DNA of 64,000 nt, taken from positions 1,797,155 through 1,861,154 of the forward strand of contig CM055093.1 in NCBI GenBank assembly GCA_029204225.1, read 5' to 3'. The DNA comes from Diphasiastrum complanatum. Lineage: Eukaryota; Streptophyta; Lycopodiopsida; Lycopodiales; Lycopodiaceae. The translations under genes were made by a program, and so were the position numbers. The notes under the pieces are model-generated. The model did not search any database. It was not told where the DNA came from and worked only from the letters and a program-made list of their open reading frames with translations. Below are positions 11,595-22,965 of the stretch, in pieces; position 1 is the first letter of the stretch, and every line of letters begins with the position of its first letter.

Positions 11595-12450
11595 CAGTAT
11601 GGAATAGTGAAGACTTTGGTCCGTATGGAGAAGATACTTCGTCACCTGAGTTGGACTATGAAGGTTGTGTTGAAAAAAGGATAGCACAACCCCAATGTCC
11701 TTAATATCATCGCGTTTACATCTGTTAACAAAATACATCGAACCAGCTTCCACAACTATCTGTTGTCTTCTCTTTCAGGGTATCACAAAAGTCTTTATTT
11801 ATGTGATTTGCATAATTAATTGAACTTAGACAAGAAGAAAATTGACCTCCTAACTTATCTATCTCTTTGGCAACATACTCATTAAAAACTATATATCTCT
11901 TAGAATCCAAAAATGAATCCTTTGAATCAACAATAAATCTTACACAAAGATCTTTATGAAAATCACCTTTTAAACTCTTATTTAGATCCAAGATTATTTT
12001 ATCTACAGTAGAGGTCATATCCTCATCATTGTGGAATGGAATGGAAGGAATGGAGGAGGAACTAGTTGAATAGTCAGGGGTGGTGGGAGGAGAAGAATGT
12101 TGGACAGACTGGAGTGATGGTCCAACCACATGATGAGAGATAGGAGGGGGAAATGGTGACTCTGGCTGGGGTTGAGTACTACCCTTTGAATGGCACGCTT
12201 AGTGAGCTTGATCTGCTTTCTCTTTCTTTGTTGAGGAACAGGCCCTCTCTCTGTAGGTGGTGGCCTAGAGGTGAAGCCACTCTTAAAAACTTGATCGTAT
12301 GTACTCCTCAGCCTCATGAGAAGATGCATGTCCTAAGGCATGAGGGTAACTCTCTTGGCATGCACAGTGCAAAGAGTAGAGCCCTCATAGAATTTAATCT
12401 GAAAGTCCTCATAGGCAGTATGGAGGGCTTCCAGGGTTGTTACGTTTCAA
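11595..12450 (-). pseudogene. pseudogene with histone H3-like stretch
   Basis: At 12,300-12,440 (minus) the reading TLCTVHAKRVTLMP-stop-DM is very close to the histone H3 C-terminal helix region (NLCAIHAKRVTIMPKDI). It is preceded by LEALHTAYEDFQIKFYEG, in the place of the H3 alpha-2 helix. A lysine codon position is now TAG. The frame continues into a basic run (QQRKRKQIKLTKR), a proline/serine-rich run after a one-base shift (12,060-12,180), and then an acidic/helical region (STVDKIILDLNKSL...) to 11,725. A further overlapping frame at 11,478-11,753 ends at an AAAA-GTAAGT donor-like site near 11,595. H3 similarity is seen directly. The rest I do not recognise. At least one stop and two shifts make it non-functional. 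Confidence 0.5.
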
Positions 12451-12540
12451 CAAACATTGTTGCGAAACTATTTTGTTTCATTGTCGCAAACGATTTTGTT
12501 TCTTTTGAATTGTCTTTTGTGTGGAAGCTTCACAAGAACC

Positions 12541-13393
12541 TAGACACGTGACTACACATCACAGAACAGATTTTATTAAGCTGCAAAAATAGATCCATAC
12601 AATCTTTGCCAAATAACCTTCCTTTGATGCTCTTGACTAGCTCCAAATTGCCACCTTTCCTTTTGTGTTGTTGAAGCCCTTTGAGACCAACCTCTTGATC
12701 TTCCTCTTGACCATCAAAGTCATTGATCAAACTTTGTTTTTCAGATCCATTACTTGCTTTTGTAGTATGAAAACCATGAGAACCAATATCCACTTGCATA
12801 GCATCATCTACACAAGAAAATTCTCCAAAACATGTGAGTAAGGCAAAATGAGTCGCTTCCACTTGCTTACCTTTCTCTTGGTCATCAAAGATATGAATAT
12901 ATTCAGACCTGAACCTTTGAAAATACTCCCTCTCAAACATATGATCTAGATCCAACAAGATCTCATCAATGCTTGATCTCAATCTCCCACAAAGGTTAGT
13001 GAAAACAATGTCACCAATGTCACCATCATAAATCAAAAGATAGATTCCAAACTTTCCATCCAACATGAAGTAGAGTAGGTGAAGATGAGTATCAAACCTA
13101 ATAAATCCAGCCCTCTTGAGTCCATAACAAACCTCAATAAGCTCACCAATGAGATCTCCCTTGCCTTGAAGAAATTGCCTCTCGATTTGCTCCATGTAGT
13201 CTTCTCCAACCAACTTTTTGCCATCTTGATCATGAGTGATCAATTCACAATCATAGAATCCTTTGAGTTGATGAAGAGATGTGAGATCCATGCCTTGGAT
13301 CTTCCCAAGAACGAACCAATCTTCCATTGCTCTTCCCTTCATAAGACTCCCTCTTAATGATTGCATCATAAGAAGTAGAAACCTCAAAAACAT
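12541..13393 (-). pseudogene. copia-2 3' reading frame, decayed RT-like
   Basis: A 287-codon open frame overlapping the end of the gag-protease frame in another phase. Weak copia RT landmarks are in the right order: GEDYMEQ (compare EDIYMEQ), VCYGLKRAGF (compare SIYGLKQASR), and FGIYLLIYDGDIGDIVFTN in the place of the IYVDDIIISGN active-site box. The two catalytic aspartates are no longer adjacent, so it cannot be a working RT. The remainder (HIFDDQEKGKQV to the end) is unassigned. It stays open despite losing all catalytic features, and could be a rearranged pol or a family-specific protein. Confidence 0.5.
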
Positions 13394-15329
13394 TAGAAGC
13401 CATGAAAAATATGATTAGTACCTTCAACATAAGGATGATTGAAGTACTCTCTTTTTTCAACCAAGAACTTCCACTCAATGTTTTAAGTAATGAATCATAT
13501 GATAATGATTCTTCCTCACTATCATTCACAATTACATCATTCAAAGTACATCCTACTTTGAACTCTTCACATACTTCTCTTCTTCTTGACTTGTGACTAT
13601 CTCCCTCACTAAGTCTCTTGATAGAACCATTTGATCTACTCTCTTTATGAAGACATGTGACTCCACTTGCTGGAAAAATGACTTTCTTGGAATCATAACA
13701 AAAGAATGTAGAAGAACAACCTCCTTCATGCATGCATCTAGCAACATCCTTTTCCATATGATCAAAGAAATCATTAACAACAATCTTTTCCAAGGAAGAA
13801 CCTTCACCTCTATTGGTGAAGTTAGCTCTTTCCTTACCTTTTGCATGCTTGCACTTGCCATAAAGAACCATTGAAACACCATCATTATCCTCAAGACTAG
13901 CCAAGTTAGCACAAAGATGAACATCTCCAAGAAGCATATTAGATCTTGACCTAGATCTAGCATAAGGAAGCTTGTTAGACTTTGCATAAGATCCACCAAT
14001 CTTATTGATGCTAAAAGGTAACTTTCGAAAGTTGAGACCAATCTCCTTTTCCATTCCATCCTTTTTGTTAGCCATAACAAAAGCATCAAGCTTGAAAAGT
14101 CTACCTTGTCTATTGCCCCTAGCAACCAAGATTTCTTCCTTTGTAATGAAACAAGAATCACCACCAAACTTTACCATGTATCCTTTCTTTATCATTTGAC
14201 CAACACTTAGCAAATTCTTTAAAAGTGAAGGAATGTAAAGAACACCATCAAGTCTTGCTTTCCTATTAGTAGAGAGACAAATAGGAATTGAACCAATACC
14301 TTCAATCACACACTCACCACCATTGGCCATGTGAATTGCTTTCTTGGCTCCATCATAAGTGACCAAAGAATTAAAGAACTCCTTGTGACTAGTCATGTGT
14401 GAGCTAGCTCCACTATCAATCCACCATGAATCTTTGTCACCTTCACTTGATATTGGACTTGAAGAACACATAAAAAGAGAATCACCACCACCTAGATCCT
14501 CATCATTAGTAATAAAGTTGATTTGCTTGCTACCTTCATCTCTTTGCTTCTTCAAACATTCATTTGCAAAATTCCCTTTGATTCCACAATAAAAGCATTT
14601 CAACTTAGACTTATCTTTCTTTTTTCCAAAAGAGGAAGTATCACCTTGATCTTGCCCTTTAGACCACTTGCCTTTGCCTTTGCCCTTGAACTTGCCTTTG
14701 ATTAAAATAGCATCCTCTTCATAATGAGATGTCGATGTAGATCCACCTCCTCTTGATTGAAGCCTATACTCTTCATTCACCAAGATCTCTTGCAAATCCA
14801 CAATACTTGGCAAAGTCTTTTGAATAGCAAAACTTTGAGCAATATTAGCATGATCATCCAACAAGCCATTAAGTATAACTTGAACAAGCTCTACCTCCTT
14901 AATGCTTTCATCAATACATTCTAACTCATCATTGAATGCCTTAACCCTCAAAACAAAAGCATGAGTACTCTCTTCCTTCTTTTGCAAACTTTGAAAGATT
15001 TGACTCCTAAGAGTAAGCACTCTTGATGTAGATTTGGATTCATAAAGCTTCTTCAAAGCTTCCCAAGCCTCCAAAGATGATGTGCACTTACCAACTTCCT
15101 TGAGAAGTTCATTGGTAACATTCATCTTGATTATGTGTAGAGCTTTCTTTGCTCTTTTGTCATACCTCATTTGATCTTGAGGTGCTTGAGGTCTCTCCTC
15201 CACACCTGCAACAATCTCCATCAACTCATTCATCTCCAATAAGGACTCCATCCTCACCTTCCAAGTAGAATAGTTGATTGAGGTAAGCCTATCATTGCTC
15301 TCCAACATAAATCCACCACTTGTAGCCAT
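13251..15329 (-). CDS. copia-2 gag-protease polyprotein
   Basis: An open frame of 715 codons begins at 15,398, but the likely start is the methionine of MATSGGFM at 15,329, as in related gag proteins. Numbering from 15,398, a UBN2-type gag domain spans about 75-215. A zinc knuckle follows at C268, C271, N276, C281, where the usual histidine is asparagine (CFYCGIKGNFANEC). The aspartic protease motif DSGASSHM is at 328-335, and LYIP...KNLLSVGQM at 387-402. No integrase follows. Residues 445-715 are unassigned, serine/lysine-rich sequence. Gag packages RNA and the protease would mature it. Lack of integrase and RT makes this a non-autonomous copy at best. The damaged knuckle argues against activity. 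Confidence 0.75.
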   Translation of the reverse strand: MATSGGFMLESNDRLTSINYSTWKVRMESLLEMNELMEIVAGVEERPQAPQDQMRYDKRAKKALHIIKMNVTNELLKEVGKCTSSLEAWEALKKLYESKSTSRVLTLRSQIFQSLQKKEESTHAFVLRVKAFNDELECIDESIKEVELVQVILNGLLDDHANIAQSFAIQKTLPSIVDLQEILVNEEYRLQSRGGGSTSTSHYEEDAILIKGKFKGKGKGKWSKGQDQGDTSSFGKKKDKSKLKCFYCGIKGNFANECLKKQRDEGSKQINFITNDEDLGGGDSLFMCSSSPISSEGDKDSWWIDSGASSHMTSHKEFFNSLVTYDGAKKAIHMANGGECVIEGIGSIPICLSTNRKARLDGVLYIPSLLKNLLSVGQMIKKGYMVKFGGDSCFITKEEILVARGNRQGRLFKLDAFVMANKKDGMEKEIGLNFRKLPFSINKIGGSYAKSNKLPYARSRSRSNMLLGDVHLCANLASLEDNDGVSMVLYGKCKHAKGKERANFTNRGEGSSLEKIVVNDFFDHMEKDVARCMHEGGCSSTFFCYDSKKVIFPASGVTCLHKESRSNGSIKRLSEGDSHKSRRREVCEEFKVGCTLNDVIVNDSEEESLSYDSLLKTLSGSSWLKKESTSIILMLKVLIIFFMASNVFEVSTSYDAIIKRESYEGKSNGRLVRSWEDPRHGSHISSSTQRIL

Positions 15330-15916
15330 GTTGAAGTGACCTGATCTTCTTCTTCCAACCTGTTCCAATGCACAAAGCACTCTCTTGAATGTCAACAAAT
15401 GAACTCAAGAAGAAATCACAAAGATATGGAACCTCTCAAATCTCTTCTAGCAATTCTAACTAGAAAATCAACACATAGAATAGTGAAATCTTGATCAACC
15501 TATGATCTATCCTCAATCTAATGATTCTTGCCACTTTCTAAGATTGTACACACTCAAATGAAGTTCAGTAACCTCACAAACTAAAGATCCAATCAAAATT
15601 AGGGTTTTGACAAAATCACAAAAAATTGAATATCTCAAATTCTACATGCAATTTCTAGAAACTTGATGTATCTTCTTGTAGACTCCAATGAGACCTTCCT
15701 AATGCACCAAAAGTCATCTAATTACAGTAAACCAAGTGTGAAATCGGAATTGATCAAGTATATAACCCTATATTGAGTTTTGACTTACAAAAGATCAATT
15801 CTACACATGCAAAAATGCTGATTTTTGAGTAGAGATCAATCTAGCATGCTCTAGCATTGGTAACTCCTCCAAATCCTTGCTAAAGATGGTTGATCCTTTC
15901 ATAACCTGAAACAAAA
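15330..15916 (-). other. copia-2 leader
   Basis: Non-coding minus-strand leader between the primer site and gag. 15,400-15,850 is closely repeated at 30,500-30,967 in the deletion derivative, which confirms that it belongs to family B. Confidence 0.7.
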
Positions 15917-15930
15917 GAGCTCTGATACCA
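15917..15930 (-). other. copia-2 primer binding site
   Basis: GAGCTCTGATACCA is the reverse complement of the initiator tRNA-Met primer site. It abuts the LTR start at 15,931 with no spacer. Confidence 0.85.
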
Positions 15931-16584
15931 TGTGAAGGATTTCAGATCATTCAAGATCCAATCCATGTCCCAAATATTTGGTTACAATAGGGAGCAAACC
16001 AACAATCCTGCCAATGTAGAAAAATCAGCATCTACATACAAAATGAGATGCAAACTCTAAGAGATATTGATCAAACATGAACCAAAACATAAAATATGTT
16101 TGCTGTCCATAAAATTACAGTACCCTACTGTATTTCACATGTGTGGAACCAAAAATAACAATAAATGATCATTCTACACAGAAGATTGCAAAATAACACC
16201 AAGATAGTGCACCAATGAGTAGTAGAACCCAAAGAGAACCATGTATAATGATGAAATGAGAGAGAGAAGAGAGAAGATGTGTCTCTCCACGAGTTACATC
16301 CTTTTATAGGGTTTCCAAACCCTATTTGGCCACTTGGCTTTCCCTCCAAAATGTAAACCCTACTATTTTTGGGTCTAGATTCAATGTACCCAAAGTTCAA
16401 ATTTGAATCTCTCTCCAACTCGACTACCAACTTTCCCACACTTTTCAAAAGTGTTTATTGAATGTATTTTAAACTAATATAACTTCAAAAAGTTTATCTC
16501 TAAGTCTAAAATGAGTTTTGGCCTCTTATTGACAATTTACCAAAATGTGACTAAACTAGACTAAACTAGTTGAAATCTCTCACA
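15931..16584 (-). repeat. copia-2 5' LTR, family B
   Basis: A 654-base LTR running from TGTGAAGGATT to CTCTCACA. It is nearly the same as 29,605-30,256 and as the truncated copy at 30,968-31,594. No matching 3' LTR is present on the left of copia-2, so that end has been lost. Confidence 0.85.
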
Positions 16585-16639
16585 TGTGTTTTGTCTTTGA
16601 ATGGAAGACATGATCCTGGGATAGATAAATGGCACTCTG

Positions 16640-17420
16640 AGAGTCCATCATCATGCATGGTCCTTCTTGTGGTATCCCGATTGCTTCCAGTATCATCTAC
16701 AGCCACACTACCTCGTTCGCCACCTTTGAAGCTGTGACGTATTCAGCTTCGCAAGAGGATTGTGCTATCAAGGTTTGTTTTTTGGATATCCAGCTGATTG
16801 CAGCTTCGCACGCTATGATACATCCTCCAGTTATGGACTTGTTGTCATCTTTGTAGTTCGTCTAACTTGCATCACTGTAGTAGTGCAGCTTGAATCATTT
16901 TCTTTCGTTTTCAGCTCTATAGGTTAATCCCATGTTCTGGGTACCCTTCAGATATTGTAGGATTCGTTTTGCCATTTGCCAATGTGCCATGCCAGGATTG
17001 GAAGAGAATTGGCTCAAGGCGTAAACAGAGAAAGCTAGATCAAGTCTGGTACAAATTGTAAGGTACATCAGACTAACGATTAAGTTTTGGTAGGGTATAC
17101 CTGCCATCTTCTATTCTTCCTCTTCCGTTTATGAGCAATCCTGCTTCGTCAACTTGGCTCCAACTATCATTGGTGTGGTCTTTTCCTTGCATTCCATCAT
17201 GTGATACTGCTTGAGCACCTTTTTGGCGTATTTTGACTGACTCAAGTGCATTTTGCCCTTTGTTCGATCTCTTCTGATCTCCAGCCCGAGGCATTTTGTT
17301 GTTTCTCCTAGCTTTGTGATTTCATAGTTTTCAAAAATTTGACTTTTCGTGTCTTTGATCAACGTCAAGGAATATCCTATCATTAGGGAATCATCTATGA
17401 AAATAGTCTATATCACAAAA
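16640..17420 (-). pseudogene. copia RT/RNase H fragment
   Basis: Minus-strand frames give, in order, LMIGYSLTLIKDTKSQIFE and LGETTKCLGLEIRRDRTKG, then a shift. After the shift come IPYQNLIVSLMYL-TICTRLDL, AHWQMAKRILQYLKGTQNMG, and RNase H words SITGGCI and AQSSCEAEYVTASKVANEVVWL. This is the RT thumb to RNase H part of a Tork-like copia, in the style of copia-5 rather than families A or B. It begins abruptly right beside the copia-2 LTR and has no integrase, gag or LTR of its own. Confidence 0.75.
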
Positions 17421-18960
17421 TCTCTTCCTACTCTTTTTATGTATGGCATCAATGAGTGGTTTTTTGCTTAAAGCTAATGAAAGGCTCACACCCACTAATT
17501 ATGCTATTTGAAAAGTTCAAATGGAGTCTTTGCTTTACTCTTTATGACATAGTACTTGAGGTAGAAGTAGAACCTCAAGGAGGTGTTGAATTGGCAAAGG
17601 TATGTAAGAAGGTGAACGGAATGTGATGTGTAATATTCAAAATGAATACTATAGCGACATATATGGTTATCCAAATATATTTGGATAAATTGGCATCTAG
17701 AAACACCAATGGTGAAACGATTTGGTCAAGCTTGCACACATTAGTTAGAATTGTCGCTCTTTGGTGACGCCTGAAAATCCAAGTTACAATAAATGAAATT
17801 CAGTAAGAAATGAAAAATATATGTGATGCAGACAGACAAGTATCACAAACAGTTACAGATCGTTCAGAGTGCATTCACTCAATTGATAAGAAGTAATGTT
17901 GTAAGAGATGGCAGGGGAAAAGAACGCTCAAGCTTATGGAAACTGGCTCTCTTCTCTCTATTGATACTCAAATCTATGCGTGTGTACAATGGCACGAAGT
18001 GTCAACCTTATAGGAACAATCACTGGCCTGAATGTGTCTCTATAGAACGTCGCACAAAAAGTTGCAAGTTCTAACCTGAAAGTGAATTTACAAGATGCAA
18101 ATAGGCCTTTACATGAATTTAGGCACTATAGCACATTTACATGTATAAAAATTGAAATTTTTTACGATATAAAACAATAATTTTGGATAATGTGAGATCA
18201 TGAGGCTCCACAGACCACTATATCCATTTAGCATACAACAACATTGCCTTGTGGGGCTTTGCAGTTTCGATTAGATCTGTGATCGCTAGAAGCTCTTGTG
18301 AATCTAGTGTTTTGGGTTTTTGGTGCAAGCTTGAAATGGTCAGGATCTATATATCGGAGGAAATCCTCATCCTCATACTCTCGACTCTCTTCCAGGGTAA
18401 ACACCTGAAGAACTTCTATTTATTTTTCATTGCATACTCCTTGCAGTGGTCCCTAAGGCATAGCCTCTAGGCTCATTATGAAAAGTGAAATGAAATCTTG
18501 GTGGCCCTCACTAGATTTCTTCGTTGGCAGCTATAATCTGTTGATCAGGATATCGTCCTTATCAAAAAATGGGTTAATGGCTGACCTTTTCCTGGAGGAT
18601 TGCTCATCTAATGAAACATCAAACTGAAGACAATCTATCGTGGCTAGTGCCTTAGTTCAATTTATCACATCAGTTTGAGAATCATCATGTATGACGATCC
18701 TCCTCCAACAACATCCGTCGTCCGACTTTTCATTAGAGTGGATGGTGGTAGCTGAGCTCAGACCAAAACACCACATATACAAATGTATTTGTTCTTAAGT
18801 GCTACTTTCTAGTTGTGCAACATAGATTGAGAAATGTGGTGGTTTCCCTAAACCCAAATATGTTCTCTCCTCATACATGTTTGCACATGTTCACTTTTAC
18901 CACGGGTGATGGAAGCCATTTTGCAATTTGATGGCAACAATGTTGCTCCCTTGAAATTAT
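17421..18960. other. no recognisable gene
   Basis: Short frames on both strands, none with a motif I know. 18,180-18,600 is less AT-rich and might be an old exon. Nothing can be supported. Confidence 0.3.
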
Positions 18961-18965
18961 GATTT

Positions 18966-19637
18966 ATGGATGGAAGACTTATTGTAAGCAGTAAATTTTT
19001 AGAGCAAAAAGTAGACAATGGCATGTCATTTTCAAGTTTGAATGTTATGGTTGAAGATAATACCAAAGTCAAAACAAGCCATAAGGACATCAAGGAAAAC
19101 GACCACTATATCCTCAAAGAGTCACTATCAACACAATATCTGGTTATCACTAACAAGAAAGAAAAGCCAAACTTTTTCAACATCGATGTTGATAGCCCAT
19201 TCTCATCCAAAATAGTAAGAAATCATAAAGATAAAAAGGAAAAAGAGGGTGTTGGCGATGTGGAGCTCACAAACTTTCTAGAGGAGCTCATTCCCCTGGT
19301 GGAGAGCAGAAGGTGTCTTCCTGCTTGAGCAAGTATTTCAAGGTCTATCTACAAATCTTCACATCTTTTCATGTCATATTCATTCGCTTTTGTTTCTTTT
19401 TCTACAGGTGCGAAAACTGGTAACAATGCTCGAAATTCCTCTCATCCTTTAAAAGATGGTCTGGACAGCTTGCTATTGCTAAATAAAAATTCTATGTATG
19501 AGTTTTTTCATGGTAGTAGATTCCCAGGACAGGGTCCACCTGATGAGCGCTGCTTGGTTTTAAGATGTCCACAAAGGGGTCTGCATCAGGTGTGGATCTT
19601 GTGGTTTGAATGCAGAGAACTAGCAATGGTGATATGA
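18966..19637 (+). CDS. unassigned frames upstream of MULE transposase
   Basis: Two open frames, 18,966-19,328 (120 codons, lysine/glutamate-rich) and 19,371-19,637 (88 codons, containing FFHGSRFPGQGPPDERCLVLRC with cysteines). The strand and spacing suggest they are the N-terminal part of the MULE gene that follows, possibly separate exons. I see no diagnostic motif. Confidence 0.3.
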
Positions 19638-19773
19638 GGAATGCATGGGTATAATTTGATCATACTAGACGAGTCCTCAATTGGACAACAATGGGGTGCC
19701 ATGTGTATGATCCAAGGTATACATGTTGTGTGATACCTATAAAGTTTAATTCAAAATTATGTATTCACACTAG

Positions 19774-21674
19774 GTGGCACCGATACTCGCTGAATTTGTA
19801 ATTTGTAGTATCCAGGAACTATTGACAATAGCCACATGTGAGATGAAAGAAGAAGACACCAAGTCTCAAGTACTATTTTGGAATTTATTAAACTCTGTTA
19901 TCGAAAGTGTGGGGCAAAAGAAAATAGACACGGGTTCATGGCAGACGAGGCACAAGCGAATTGGAGAGCAGTCCGCACTGTATTCAATGGAGGCCTAGAA
20001 AATGACATGATTGGACAAGAGCGATTGTAGCCTGCATATACATACCAAGAAGTTTGTTCTAAAAGATCATCAAGTGGAGCACAAAGCAATGGAGAACATC
20101 TGCCACAAAAGAGGAGGCACTGGCACATATAGGTTGATTCGACAATGGTGGCAGAATGGCAAAGTGAGGGACACTGACCTACCATCGATGGACAACTGGA
20201 TAAGTTGGTGGAATGTCAGAATTGCACATTGGAGAGCTTTCATAGTTTCGGTAAGTCCAATGATGCATATTTAGCCATCTACTTTTTTAATCTATAATTT
20301 ATAATTTTTTCTTATAAAACTCTCTTGTCGCGGTTCGTATAGATTCTTGATGGAGTAGATGCAGCCAATACACCACGAACAAATTTGTCTAAATCAAAAC
20401 ATGGATGCTGGCTAGCTGGAGAGGGTCATAAGAGTATTATCTCTTTGTATGATGCATGTGTATCTAACATGGCCAATGCCCTCTTACAAAGTGTAAGACA
20501 ATATGCCTATATGTAGGGTAGACATGTCGGAGAAGGCCCGAGCTTGGAAACTCTAATTAGTAGAAGTGAGTCCAGAAATCCAGCAAAGCTGAAGGAGGTT
20601 ATAGGAACTATGCAACAAGCAGTGGAAGGTACCCCCATGCACCACACAAACACCACCTTGGAAGGAGACAAAGACACAGTACGTCAGAAAAGACGACCAT
20701 CCATTGTGGTAGATGTAGAAGAAAATAGTAGCCATAGGCTAGAGTATAATTTTGAAACTATTAATCGTAGAGAGAAGGGTCATCCAAGATAAATAAATTT
20801 TGCTGCAAGCACTTCGGGCTTAGGAAAGTCACCTAACACGAGCTCACCAGACTCATCCACAACTTGCTTAGTTGGTGAGGAAATTCTACTTGAACGACAA
20901 GTTTACGATACTTTTTGGGCTATTAGAAGAACTAGTTTAAATAGTCGTGTAAAGTGCTTGGATTGGCTACCACGACAAGGTAAATGTGGTAAATTAATTT
21001 CAAATTCAATGAAAGGGAGTCATGCCCCATGTTTCTTATCTACAAGAACACATCCTAATGGCAAGACACAACAAATGATGTCGTTCTGCAATACTGATTG
21101 CACTCACACGTGGCATCCAGATAAATGTATCTCTCCAATACCTCCAAAGGTACCCAACCTTTGGCTTGTTGCTTTTGGCACAAATTTAACACAAGCAAAA
21201 GGAGACATGATCATCTTGGAGGAGTTCCAACTTGAGACAAAGCCACTCAATAAAGAAAGTGGGCCATAAAAAACCCATGCATCCCAAACTGGAGTACACA
21301 AGGACACTCAACCCTCCACCCTCAACTTGTCCTACCACAAATGATGCTCGCAATCCAAGTATAGGCCAAGTGTGTCACTTGTTGCATTGGAACGAATAAA
21401 AAGAGCACTATCGTTGAATGTCCGTGTATTGACAAAAAAGGTAATGGAGGAGAATAAGCATGAAATATTCGAAATTGAGATGCAGACTTCCAAAGTAAAT
21501 GACATTTGTTATGATGTCCATATAGCCTATAAACTTGTTTGCACATGTCCTGATTTTCAAAAGCGTCTCTTGGAGAAAAAGTCTTATCTGGCGTGCAAGC
21601 ATATATACTTTATCTTCCTCCGAGTCATGGGACTCAACCAGAATTCTAATATGTTCATCCATCAACCAATGTAG
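19774..21674 (+). pseudogene. MULE-type transposase remnant with SWIM finger
   Basis: A plus-strand reading around 19,935-20,020 gives GFMADEAQANWRAVRTVFNG, followed by GLENDMIGQER. This is the block found in plant MULE transposases next to the catalytic region. It continues to WISWWNVRIAHWRAFIVS at 20,250, where GTAAGT begins. An acceptor at 20,341 opens ILDGVDAANTPRTNLSKSKHG, the P-(R/K)-TNL block of the same family. A SWIM zinc finger closes it: C-x-C-PDF...ACKHIYF at 21,540-21,620. Stops at 20,515 and 20,790 and shifts break the gene. The protein would cut and paste DNA. No terminal inverted repeats were found, and the 3' side is truncated against gypsy-4 at about 21,680. Confidence 0.7.
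20251..20342 (+). other. probable intron of the MULE transposase
   Basis: A GTAAGT donor at 20,251 and TATAG acceptor ending at 20,342 flank a T-rich 92-base stretch. The phase-0 join connects two blocks that are adjacent in the family. Splicing is inferred from sequence only. Confidence 0.5.
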
Positions 21675-21679
21675 AAGAC

Positions 21680-21800
21680 TGGGAAAATTCAAATATGCCA
21701 GGACTTTAGAAAGCTGAATGCTGCCACAAGAAAGGATCATCATCCTTTATCCTTCACTGATTCTCTTTTAGATCAGGTTGCTGGTCAAGAACATTACATG
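21680..21800 (+). pseudogene. gypsy-4 reverse transcriptase, N-terminal piece
   Basis: The plus-strand reading QICQDFRKLNAATRKDHHPL followed by SFTDSLLDQVAGQEHYM is the classical start of a gypsy RT (C.DYRKLN..T.KD.FPLP). It stops dead at about 21,800, exactly where the next residues should be a phenylalanine and the DGFSGYN block. That block lies on the minus strand at 25,320-25,339. The two halves are parts of one RT separated by an inversion. Confidence 0.8.
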
Positions 21801-22209
21801 CAAGCTCCCTATGAATATCCTTGACTCTCAAAACATAATTAGATGCACTCTCATCACTCTTTTGACTACTTTGAGATATTTGATTTCTAAGAGTGAGGAG
21901 CCTAGAGGTGTTCTTAGCCTCATAGATGGACTTGGGACAATCCCAAGCTTCCTTGGATGTAGAACAATCACCAATCTCCCTCAATATCTCATTAGAGACA
22001 TTCATCTTAATGTAGTGGAGAGCCATCCTAGCTCTCTTCTTGTATTTTTGTACTTCTTGAAGGACTTGAGGCTCCTCCTCAATCCCAAGTACAATGTCCA
22101 TCACATCTTGGAGTATCAAGATGGACTCCATCCTCAACTTCCATATCGAATAATTGGAAGTAGACAATCTCTCACTTGGTTGCAACAAGTATGAACTCAT
22201 TGAAGTCAT
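21801..22209 (-). pseudogene. family-A copia gag, N-terminal half
   Basis: The frame from 22,209 encodes gag with MSSYLLQPSERLSTSNYSIW, ALHYIKMNVSNEILREIG and VLRVKDIHRELAC. It breaks at about 21,800 after RELAC. In copia-3 the next residues are a short linker and then EELVQLILNGL. The equivalent ELVQVILNGL is found on the plus strand at 25,343. The product would have been the particle-forming gag protein. It is broken by the inversion at 21,801-25,339. Confidence 0.85.
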
Positions 22210-22953
22210 GTAAAGTGGAGATAAATAAAAGTGATGAACAAAAAATGTTGCTTCTCTCTCACTATAGGATCCAATAATGGTGTGCTACCATCTCCTATGC
22301 AAGATCTTGCAACAAACTGTGAGATGATTCTCACTAGCTATCTCAATCTCTCCAGAACTAGATCTACTTCACATCAAATGATGGAGTACGGGCAAGGTTA
22401 GGATCAAACATTCTTATCACGTGTGAAATACACTAAGAAACCAAATTTGACTCAAATACAATGATATTGCATGAAACAAAATGGCTAAGATCTCAAAACA
22501 GTGCCTAGATCACATATAGATGAGATTGGTAAGCATTCAACTATGATTTTGGATCAAACAAAAAATCTCTTGACCAAACCAAATGTGTCCACCCAAGTCT
22601 AGTTGCCCTACCTAACCCTCTTTAAAAGCTTATAACTTTTGATTGGCACAACCAATGGAATAAAACTGATTGCATCATAAACTAGACAAAAATAGCTTCA
22701 AAACAAGGTATCTAGCAAGATTTTTGGGTCAACCATGAAAGAGAACTCCCAAACTGAAATTGGATGTTCCTCACACGTGTCTGAGCACCTGATTCCGTAC
22801 TGTACCAGGTCAGACCCAATCAATGCCCTATTGATCTCTTTTGATCCAAAATTGGACAAAATAGCTAGGAAAATGGGCCTTGACAATTTTTAGCTCAAGA
22901 TTGATGAATAGTTTTCACTTAAATGGATCAAAATGCATGGTAACCTTAGGTAG
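22210..22953 (-). other. family-A copia leader
   Basis: Non-coding leader between primer site and gag. It is closely similar to 3,088-3,905 in copia-1 (for example the blocks near CTCACTAGCTA and AAACCAAAT). Confidence 0.7.
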
Positions 22954-22965
22954 GCTCTGATACCA
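22954..22965 (-). other. primer binding site of inverted copia
   Basis: GCTCTGATACCA is the reverse complement of the initiator tRNA-Met primer site, directly next to the LTR at 22,966. Confidence 0.85.

Noticed and set aside
12153-12551. Plus-strand open frame of 132 codons
   Set aside because: It is antisense to the H3-like pseudogene, whose protein words on the minus strand are far more convincing.
13553-14167. Minus-strand frame of 204 codons within copia-2
   Set aside because: It overlaps the gag-protease frame in another phase. The main frame has the knuckle and DSG motifs, so this is a shadow.
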